A DNA stretch of 25,238 nt from Penium margaritaceum (taxonomy: Eukaryota > Streptophyta > Zygnematophyceae > Desmidiales > Peniaceae), in the NCBI GenBank assembly GCA_023375785.1, contig SZWC01015300.1:38707-63944 (forward strand). The letters are read 5' to 3'. Of this stretch, positions 17,633 through 25,238 are shown piece by piece. The position numbers and the translations under genes were made by a program. Each line of letters starts with the position of its first letter. The stretch's first letter is position 1. A model generated the notes under the pieces. It was not told the origin of the DNA, ran no database searches, and was given only the letters and a program-made list of their open reading frames with translations.

Positions 17633-19871
17633 GTGCCCTCGGTACCTATCCATCGTCCAGCGCACGAGATGAGTGCGCGGACATCTGAGCAGGCACCCTG
17701 CGCGTTCACCTGCTACTATAGTGGTGATGGATGTCATGGTTGGCGTCGCTGTTGGACGCGCCCTCCCGGCTGGCATCCACCTTGGCTACAGCCTCGTCTG
17801 AGCCTGCGTTGTCCACAGCATACGGATATGCCGGCATTGGTAGATCCCCTAGCTGGACCTTTGGCGAGCATATTTGCTGAGATCCACGGCCTCCGGCAGA
17901 CGGTGCATCGGCTTTGTGACCTCGTCGTCACTGAGCGTGCTTCTGCTACTCGTTTCTCGACGGCCTCTTCGATCACATCTCCTCCATCCTCTCCTCCTTC
18001 CTCATCCGATGGTGTCCCTTCAGCTCCATCTGCTAGCAAGTCCCAGGCTGCCACCATCCTTTCGATCCTCCACTCTGCTGCGACCACGACGCCATCTCGC
18101 GATGACATGTCTTCATGCAGTCATTCCAGTCGAGTGACTCCGCGTCGTCGGCGTCAGCGCTCCGCACGGCGTGCTCATGCCGGTTTTGATACATCCTCCA
18201 CCTCCTCGGCCTCCGTTGTTTCACCTGTCGAGGGGGAGTGTGGTCACCGCGCATTTCCTGATGTGACCATAGCGATACGATCCACACTCGCGCCGGGCCG
18301 TGCTGCCCGAGCGCCAGCTCAGGCAGACTCGGATGATACGGTGATAGCACATGGCGTGGAGTATGACCGCGACATGGCGTTCATGGTGGAAAGTTGCCTT
18401 TCATCGTCCAGGTTGGATCCAGATCTTCCACAGCAGCAGGTGACATCAAGACGAGCACAGACACGATGTCCTTGGACGCTGCCACTAGCGGCTCCGACCG
18501 GTGGAGGCCCAGGGGTGGCACAGGAGTCTCGTACGGATTGAGATGCATCTACCACACTTTCGGGGAAGAGTGTGCAGCAGACTCACACCAGTCCGGCAGA
18601 TGTTGGGGTGCTTGGGACGTGCATGTCATTGAGGTCGACATCTATGTTGGGGCAGCAGTCGGGCATTCTGCAGCAGTAGGTTGCATCAGGAGGAGTGCAG
18701 GTCCCGCGTGCCTTGGCGATACCACTTGCGACTCCGACCGGTAGCGGCCTGGCGGTGGCACAGGAGTCCCGCCTGGATCGGGATGCCCCACACGGATCTC
18801 TGGGGGCGTTGGCGCACGAGATTCACACCAGTACCACAGCAGTCGCAGTGCATGAGCATAGTCGGCCGGTTGGTCTTTTGGAGGTTGAGGCATTCTTGAG
18901 AGCAGCAGTTTTGAGAGGTGTCACTGGGACACGTGCTGCAGCAGACTCAGCAGGCTTCACCGTGTCATCTGCGCTACCTGAGGACCAGCTTCAGCGTGAG
19001 GAGTCACCCATGTTCCCTGAGTCTCTGGGTTCCCGTACACACGGCGGAGCAGCGACATACATGACAGAGTCAAATGGTGGTCCTCTCTCTATCATCGAGC
19101 AGGTGGCAGCGACCAGCCTTCCCGGCGAGACAGTACGTCAGCGCGAGCTACGCTTGTTGGTCACCTTGACGGGCATTGTCCAGCCGGAGTCCTGCACAAC
19201 CAGTGTCCACTACGACGACAGTCGAGGACATTGGAGCAGACCCGTACAGCCGGATGGAGTCACCTCATCAGCAGGAGCTGAGTTCTATCCCCTTGTTTTC
19301 ACCTGTCGGTGACCCTGCTGATTACATCGATGCTGAGAGTGGCAGTACCTGCACGGACGACATTTCCACATGCTCCACGGACTCTGACGACTCCTTCTCC
19401 TTCTCTCTCGGCATGCGGCTGCTCACTCCTCGTATGACAAACACGAGCTGTGGTGTGGATGCGACACCTGCAGCTGCATCCGATGATGTAGTATCTGAGT
19501 ACATTGCGAGTTTGGTTGACCCCCAAGAGGATGCAGCAGCACCGGCTCCATCGTCTTCAGCAGCAGAGATGCAGATAGAGCTGTACTCGTGAGTTCTACA
19601 ATCTGCATGTGCAGCATCCAATGAGGCAGAGTTCATGCTATGCGAGGCAGATGTAGGCCGCCTCCACATGTCTGAGGCTGATTACGCCGACCTGCAGGAG
19701 CGTATAGTGATGCTGCAGCGGGAGATGATGACACCAGCATCAGAGATGATGACAGCACGTGAGCGATTCTCAGAGGAGAGGAGCCTTCTGCCACCAGCAT
19801 TTGGCACATCCATACTCGGAGACGATCTTGTAGCAGCTATGAATATGAAATTTGACGAAGAACTACCATAG
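17633..19871 (+). pseudogene. Decayed open region in the retrotransposon interior, product unknown
   Basis: Three successive plus-strand frames cover most of this span, broken by stops near 18539, 19310, 19590 and 19869. The translation is Ser/Thr/Pro/Ala-rich with an Arg-rich patch (TPRRRRQRSARRAH, about 18138-18180). A short helical segment, DYADLQERIVMLQREM, lies at about 19680-19730. Composition is compatible with a structural (gag-like) protein of a non-autonomous element, but no zinc knuckle, protease DTG or reverse-transcriptase YxDD motif is visible. A 241-bp internal duplication adds to the decay. I do not assign a function. Confidence 0.35.
18427..18780 (+). repeat. Internal direct duplication, offset about 241 bp
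   Basis: The segment around 18427-18540 (CAGCAGCAGGT...GGCTCCGACCGGTGGAGGCC...GGCACAGGAGTC) recurs at about 18668-18780 (CAGCAGTAGGT...GACTCCGACCGGTAGCGGCC...GGCACAGGAGTC). The copies share most bases with scattered changes. The order of blocks is the same, so this is an old tandem duplication. Confidence 0.8.
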
Positions 19872-20571
19872 GAGAGCTGAGCGTGCCTTCACTTTCCTCC
19901 ATCGTCGCTCTTGTCGACTCCGTCATCGTTCCTCCTTTTGCGGCTGCCATCACGCACCTTCACCCACCCGACTCAGCTACTCCTCCATCGTCACCTTCGT
20001 CCGTGAGTAGTGACCCGGTCGTCGCTCCAGCCCTCCTCCTGTGGCAGTACACCCTTGTGCCTCAGGGTGTGCTATCACGTATGGGAGGCCAGCTCCGCCA
20101 CTTCATCCACGCACACGTGCTGCTTGCCCATTCCCTTTCCTCCAGCGTACACAGATGCATTGCGGCAGAGCGGAGAAAGGAGAGACTCTGATTTGGGACC
20201 CTTGGCAGTCACGCGAGGACTGGTACACCCCAGATGATGCAGCTGCGACGTGAGGAGTCGTAGCTGGAGACACCACTCCGTCTTTGAGGGAGGGAGCCGA
20301 CTCGCACGTGACAGGGGGAGCTATCCCGGCATGATGGATACACCACATCACTAATCGCCTAGGATCTGTTGAGTTACGGCATTAGCATCTCCATCGAGGA
20401 CATCGCTGCCAGGTTCATCTGCCCAGGGGGAGTGTTGTGTGGACCTCGACCTGACGCGACATCATAGGAGATGCATGGCGAGGTCCATGCTCTGTTGTGA
20501 GCATCTATAGCATCCCGCATGTGGCTCATGCTACATGCCTGCACAGCTGCATGTAGATGGTAGCGCCTTGT
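19872..20571. other. Retrotransposon 3' interior, no gene recognised
   Basis: Short overlapping frames only, with no family motif. A poorly conserved continuation of the Ser/Pro-rich region is possible up to about 20190. The hairpin modules start right after. Confidence 0.4.
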
Positions 20572-20945
20572 TGGTCGAGACCCGGACACTTGGTGCGTTG
20601 TGCCAGTGTCACAAGGAGACCATGTGATCGTGTTTCTTGGTGTGTGGCTATACTGTGTGTGGCATGTGCATGCGACCTGTTGGTCGAGACCCGGACACGT
20701 GGTGCGTTGCACCCGTGTTACGAGGAGATCCTCCCATGATCCTGTATTTGGATGATGATACTATTGTGTTGGATTGCTCGTAGCGGTCGAGACCCGGGCC
20801 TTGGTACCGCCAGTGTCACGAGGAGACCATCTTGTCCTCTGACATGTGTATGATGTGCATTACACTAGTTTGTGTGCGTGCGCATCACTCCTCTCATGGT
20901 CGAGACCCAGACACTTGGTGGGCTGTGCCAGTGTCGAGGGAGACC
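20572..20945 (+). repeat. Four hairpin modules in the 3' interior
   Basis: Copies lie at 20572-20622, 20681-20730, 20785-20828 and 20897-20945. Each has GGTCGAGACCC, then an inner hairpin, then AGGAGACC or a close variant. GGTC can pair with the final GACC; copy 2 has GATC there instead. The inner stems are GACACT-t-GG with CC-AGTGTC (copies 1 and 4) and GACACG-t-GG with CC-CGTGT (copy 2). Copy 3 is truncated. The same plan with other stem bases occurs twice in each LTR. Confidence 0.85.
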
Positions 20946-20960
20946 CTAGATGGATAGCAG

Positions 20961-21013
20961 ATGTGTGTGTATGTGTGTGTGTGTGTGTGTATGTGTGTGT
21001 GTGTGTGTGTGTG
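20961..21013. repeat. TG dinucleotide microsatellite
   Basis: A nearly pure (TG)n run of about 50 bp, interrupted by TATG twice, inside the retrotransposon 3' interior. Confidence 0.95.
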
Positions 21014-21099
21014 AGTCCACTCATGCATATTATGGCTTGCCATACATTGTTGTCCCATGCCTTCGTTCATTCGTTCTGGCGTGGACGGCTATGTCAGCC

Positions 21100-21107
21100 A
21101 GGGGGAG
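21100..21107 (+). promoter_or_regulatory. Polypurine tract
   Basis: AGGGGGAG abuts the 3' LTR start (TGTTGG) at 21108, the arrangement typical of plus-strand priming. Confidence 0.9.
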
Positions 21108-21775
21108 TGTTGGTTTGTGTGGCTTCCACCCGTCACGACCGACACCGCTAGTTTACCGATATACCCACATTCGGGGTATATGGTAGAGGAGGGCGTGACG
21201 ACACGACGGGCCTCCGGACTGCACCGAGACTTCTCCAGCACGTACGAAAGCACCGGCGAGACGCGGTCGATGCGTTCTGGTAGCCCCGTGGGCTTGTCGG
21301 GAGCTAGGAGAGTTTTCTCGATGGGTTGAGACCCGTGCACCCGGTGGACTATACTGGTGCGACGAGGAGACCCGGTGGCTGTACTAGCGCTTCCGATGTT
21401 CAGAAAGCCGTGTATGATGTCTGGACGTTGATTCTGAGATTTTCTGGCACTGCTCCTATTTTCTCTGTGGTCGAGACCCGGGCACTCGGAGAGCTGTTCC
21501 GGTGCCTCGAGGAGACCACCATTATTGTTATCATGGTGTACGCAGTGTGTTCTCCCCGTTGACTCGTTTGGGCTCAGCCGGGGTGACGGGGCCCAGTGCG
21601 GCTAGCTGCCGGCGCCCCTACTTAAGCCCTCTAGGGGCTCATTTGTACTTTCTCCTTGTTCTTTATATTCAGCGTTCCAGACTTAGCCAAATTCTTTCCG
21701 TCTTGCATCGCACTCACACACAGAGCTCATGTTCGTTTTTTGCATGGGCCTGCATGCCCTAATTTATTTCCAATT
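21108..21775 (+). repeat. 3' LTR of the large retrotransposon
   Basis: 668 bp, starting TGTTGG and ending CCAATT. It differs from the 5' LTR at about 30 positions, many of them transitions, with two single-base-scale indels. It retains both hairpin modules (about 21323-21373 and 21467-21519). Confidence 0.9.
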
Positions 21776-22060
21776 CCCTCCCCCCCTCCCTTCGTCCATG
21801 GGGAAGGCGAGGAGGCGCCGCTCCCCCCCCCCCTCCCCCCTCTTCCGGGCCGACTGTCCAAGGGGGAGGAGAGGAGAAGATCTCTCCTCCCCCCCTCCTC
21901 CTCATGAGGGCTGACAGCCCAAGGGGGAGGCGAGGAGGCAGACTTCCACATCCACCCCCTCACCTGGGCTAACGGCCCAAGAAGGAAGGAGGGAAGGAAG
22001 TTTCCTCCCTCCTCCCCTCGCCGGTGGCTGGATGGCGCCGCAGAAAACCTTCACGGGGCC
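21776..22060. repeat. 59-bp hairpin array resuming right of the LTR element
   Basis: After the right target copy CCCTC (21776-21780), alternating C/T-rich and G/A-rich runs resume. Mini-hairpins occur at 21847-21859 (GGGC-CGACT-GTCC), 21908-21920 (GGGCT-GAC-AGCCC) and 21966-21978 (GGGC-TAACG-GCCC), spaced 61 and 58 bp. The units are diverged from the left side but keep period, order and pairing. Confidence 0.85.
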
Positions 22061-22237
22061 ATGTTTGCAACTGACGTTCGTTCAGCGTGCGCAAGTAGCG
22101 TGCTTGGTAAACGATTCCCTGTGAGACCACTGGTTAGTGGTTTGGATCTTGGTGGGGACGAAACGTTATTATTTCTACAGTACTTTCTTTTTCTTTTGAA
22201 CTCGTTTGGTATCCATCGTGGACGCCGTAAAAAACAG

Positions 22238-25041
22238 TTTGAAGCTCAGACTGAGCTCCAAACTTTTCAAATCTGTAAGTGCCACAACCACCAGAGGCGA
22301 GGACGACTTCCTCGGTTGGACCCAAGGTTTGGCGTTGTTGGCTGCGGGTTCATCGCTGTAAAAAATGGCATGGAGCTCATTCTTAACTCCTAAAATGTAT
22401 TGATAAGTTCTTAATCATTTTTCTTTAATATTTTTTCTGTCCATGGAAAAGGGGGAAGACCGACAGTTTTCCTAACACACAAAGGGTGACGCTTGGAAGA
22501 TTCCAAGCATCAAACGGAAAAGGCACGCGCTCGACGTGCCCAAATTTTGTTCATTGTTCATGAATCCTCAAGTTGAGGAATTCTATGTTAACCGTTTTAA
22601 AAAAACGTTCGAAACGGTGAAAACGTTTGTGGTCGAACCCGAGTGTTTGGTCAAGTTGACCATGGGTTTTGACGCAAAAATTCAAGAGCTCTAGTTGAGA
22701 TCTCCCAAAAAATCTGCGGTCCTAATTTTCTGTTTCTTTTCCATTTCAAAGCACAAAAAGGAGGAAAACCGACAGTTTTCCATGCCCTGGACGGAACTCA
22801 CTTGGAAATGTTTCAGTGCGAAAAATTTAGCACCGATTGTGCGTAAATTTTCCTGAATTAACCTCCAAGCTTGGAGTAGTTCGTGAGAAAACCCGGAAGG
22901 GTGACCGTTTAAAGCCACGACATGGCTCAATACAGGTTGTACATGCGCTAAACAGTTTTGTTTACGCAACACGCCGACTACAACGTGCACCAGGTGGCAA
23001 AACCACAATGGTGACGTGCATCGAGAAGAATTCTCGATGAAGAATGATGAAAGCTCCAAACGTGCTACGACCACTCAACGACTCACCTCCTCGTCGCAAC
23101 AATGCGGAATGTACGGAGTGTACAAAATGAGTGTCGACTGTACAGTTACACGGGCGTCGATTACATCATTGACGTAAGTGCCGATTGCACTACGAGCAAT
23201 AGCAAAAGTGCTAGTCGCAGAAATTTTGTCGGTGTTGAACACACCTCTGGAAAAGTGCCAGTTGCACTTTGATCACAGATGCCGAAAGAATCCGTGATGT
23301 TAGTGTTGAACGCACTGCTCATGGTCGACGGAGATATGACCGAAATAAATGCCGATTCAGAATCCACATAGGTGTCGATTACACCAAGGATGCTGGGTGT
23401 TTATATTTGTGAGTGGATATTGACAAAACAAGAATGTGAGTGCCGATCGCACTCAACACACACGCGAGGGTGAAAATCCCCGCACGAGGGTCGAGTCCCC
23501 AAAATTGACAAGTGCCGGTTGCACTGGGAGCATGACTAACATGGTAGATGCAATTGTAGCATTCACGCGAGTGTCGAACGAACAATCCCAATGAGTGTTG
23601 AATGCATAGCTGACGGGCGTCGGTTGAATCGAAACAAGTGCCGAATGCACCATTGTCATGGACGCTGATTGCGCGATTGACAAAAGTTGCGGGTTGCAAT
23701 TTTGTCGTGGGTGCCAAATGCACCACTGATGTGAGTGCCGAACGCACTATGGCCATGAGTTCTGAGTGGTCTAGCGATGCTAGCGTTTATGGTACAACAC
23801 ATGTTATAAGATGCCAATTGCAACAATAACATGGGTTCTGATCGCACCTCGTTGTATCAACTAGCAATAACTAACCAACTCGTTGCCTCGACAGACTAGC
23901 TTGTGATAGACCACCAAACGAAAGCATACGATCTATGCGCAGAAATGGTTCTAGGGACAAGCGGGTCGAGCACATTGTTTGAAGCGCCAAAATACGTTGG
24001 CCGACATTTGCAAGGAATCTCTACGACGTCGAGGATGGTCATACTGTTGGATTCCTCGAATAGAGAACCGACAGGCATGGCTAGAAACAATCACAGACGG
24101 CTGTGGTGATCAGATGTATGCCCGAACAGCATAAAAACACAGCGGTCTCGGTCGTCACCGACTGTGACGACCATTGAAGGTTGAAAACTTCTCCCTGCCG
24201 ATAGCAGTATGAAAAGATACTTCTGAAAGAAGTACAAACCAAATTTCAATGGATAAGTCACATGTGTGACGAGGACGATTTCCTCAATTCTAAAGCATGG
24301 TAAAGGTGGACGAACTCCTCCGTTTCCATGCATGGAATGTGCTACTAAAGCCTAGTCGGCTGAGCACCAGTTCCAAAACATACACGAATTGTATGACCGC
24401 CAAACGCGAGCACGCATGACCAAGTGCCAGAGACCCACTTTCAATAGATAATGGTATGTGATTCATGCTATGGCACCTTAGCCATGTGGAATGGGTACAC
24501 GGCATGCGTGGATAATGTGCACGACATGCGCAAAAACCTTATCCACTAATTGCCGAGGCAAATAATGGATAAGGTGGACTGAAGAATGATCACAACATTT
24601 TTGTGAGATTTGAACAAGCTGACAGTATCAGCTGATGTTTTGGATAAAAATGGCGACACCATTTCACCAAGCAAGTTGTTTGGTAAGCACAAGACGACAG
24701 TCGCACTTCCCATTGCGCTACAATGTTTAAAGGCGAATGCGATTGTCTCATGTCTAAGCCCGTGACATGACCATGTCATAAGATGTGAAACAGACCCGGT
24801 GTGTTAGCACGCAAACTTCAATCCTCGATGATTGACATTGCGCTGCTCGTACACAATGTGTACTGGATGCATAAGTACCTTTTGAAGGTTCTGTGCACTA
24901 CTACTCATGGACGATGTGAACATCGGTCCACGATTGAACGTGTCAAAGATGATACACTTGAATATATTCTCAATGGCGAAACCATTGACACCTTCTCACT
25001 CTGTTAGTGATGGATACAAATTGTGGTACCCGATCGGTACC
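22238..25041. repeat. Hairpin chain, right part, many with CGANN pentaloops
   Basis: Non-coding on both strands as far as I can see. Perfect or single-wobble hairpins with a CGANN loop: 22298-22314 (CGACT), 22763-22781 (GGAAAAC-CGACA-GTTTTCC), 22913-22927 (AGCCA-CGACA-TGGCT), 24150-24172 (9-bp arms, CGACT), 24195-24207 (CGATA), 24271-24285 (GAGGA-CGATT-TCCTC), 24379-24395 (CATACA-CGAAT-TGTATG), 24516-24532 (CGACA), 24648-24664 (AAATGG-CGACA-CCATTT), 24970-24988 (TCAATGG-CGAAA-CCATTGA) and 25025-25041 (GGTACC-CGATC-GGTACC). Others have 2-6 nt loops: 22238-22262, 22491-22508, 22565-22579, 22649-22663, 23020-23038, 24218-24234, 24257-24270, 24590-24606, 24617-24633, 24818-24835, 24849-24863, 24912-24925. 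A larger one is 24537-24574, with 9-bp arms plus an inner TTGCC/GGCAA. Confidence 0.85.
23153..23850. repeat. 23-bp periodic hairpin array
   Basis: A 15-nt hairpin (5-bp stem, 5-nt loop) recurs about every 23 bp, with starts at 23153, 23177, 23207, 23231, 23254, 23279, 23302, 23348, 23371, 23439, 23511, 23547, 23570, 23593, 23614, 23637, 23660, 23684, 23710 and 23734. Perfect stems are AGTGC/GCACT at 23177, 23254, 23439, 23511 and 23734; GGTGT/ACACC at 23231 and 23371; GGTGC/GCACC at 23710. Loops are CGATT, CAGTT, CGATC, CGGTT, CGAAC, TGAAC and CAAAT. The 8-nt spacers are not conserved. The 23-bp period is not a multiple of three, which argues against a protein repeat. Confidence 0.88.
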
Positions 25042-25120
25042 GACGACAAAAAGGTATATGAGTGTACCAACAACCCTGTTTAAAGCACAAAAATACTCAA
25101 AAGAGGGGTTGTAAATGCGC

Positions 25121-25238
<118 letters not shown>

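Larger units (their letters stand above)
15221..21775 (+). mobile_element. Non-autonomous LTR retrotransposon, 6,555 bp
   Basis: Long direct repeats of 669 and 668 bp, a primer-binding site immediately after the 5' LTR, a polypurine tract immediately before the 3' LTR and a 5-bp target duplication (CCCTC) define the whole element. The LTRs are roughly 95% identical by eye (about 30 differences), so it is moderately young. The 5.2-kb interior has no recognisable gag zinc knuckle, protease, integrase or reverse transcriptase, so its mobilising proteins must come from elsewhere (a LARD-like arrangement). It landed inside the 59-bp hairpin array, which resumes on its right. Internal order: GCA-rich tract, hairpin cluster, A/G-rich tract, decayed open region, hairpin modules, TG tract. 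Confidence 0.9.

Noticed and set aside
15221-21775. Retrozyme with hammerhead ribozyme in the LTR
   Set aside because: Retrozymes are small elements with CTGATGA and GAAA cores next to the stems. I found no such core in the LTR modules, and this element is far larger.
23153-23850. CRISPR-like array (short palindromic repeats with regular spacing)
   Set aside because: Repeats are diverged, spacers are only about 8 nt, no cas genes are present and the surroundings are eukaryotic. The periodic hairpins are reported as their own repeat type.

Overview
The window looks like accessory, transposon-dense nuclear DNA of a plant or streptophyte alga. The lineage is an inference. It rests on plant-type primer-binding sites complementary to initiator Met-tRNA next to LTRs, short GT-AG introns, a Mutator-like (MULE) transposase and a Ty1-copia fragment. 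No rRNA, tRNA, CRISPR or bacterial operon was seen.

Layout. Positions 1-516 hold three simple or minisatellite repeats in front of a WD40-like exon fragment (517-1059). A compact cluster of short hairpins follows (1384-1660). A complete miniature LTR element (TRIM, 346 bp) lies at 1921-2266. A second primer-binding-site-like motif (2722) and a decayed copia RNase H remnant on the minus strand (3440-3975) mark older insertions. One plausible ordinary protein-coding gene, an intronless 397-codon membrane-anchored coiled-coil protein of unknown family, is on the minus strand at 4866-6059. A long foldback sits just upstream of it. A 6.5-kb MULE spans about 6996-13520. It has inverted ends built from GCCCCCA repeats phased at about 30 bp, and a three-exon transposase disrupted by two stops and a frameshift.

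From about 13.8 kb to 25.0 kb the non-retroelement DNA is an almost continuous chain of short, mostly perfect hairpins. A 6,555-bp non-autonomous LTR retrotransposon (15221-21775, target duplication CCCTC) split this chain. The element has intact-looking LTRs, primer-binding site and polypurine tract, but no recognisable gag, protease, integrase or reverse transcriptase. Its LTRs and 3' internal region carry a separate hairpin module of about 50 nt.

The most unusual signal is the hairpin chain. Many stems have different sequences yet stay perfectly paired, and a pentaloop of the form CGANN recurs. Inside it, a 23-bp periodic array (23153-23850) and a 59-bp periodic array (14585-15220, continuing at 21776-21980) show compensatory stem changes between units. 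This points either to selection on pairing or to a mutational process that keeps regenerating complementarity. I know of no named element family that fits. The window ends in a GA microsatellite.
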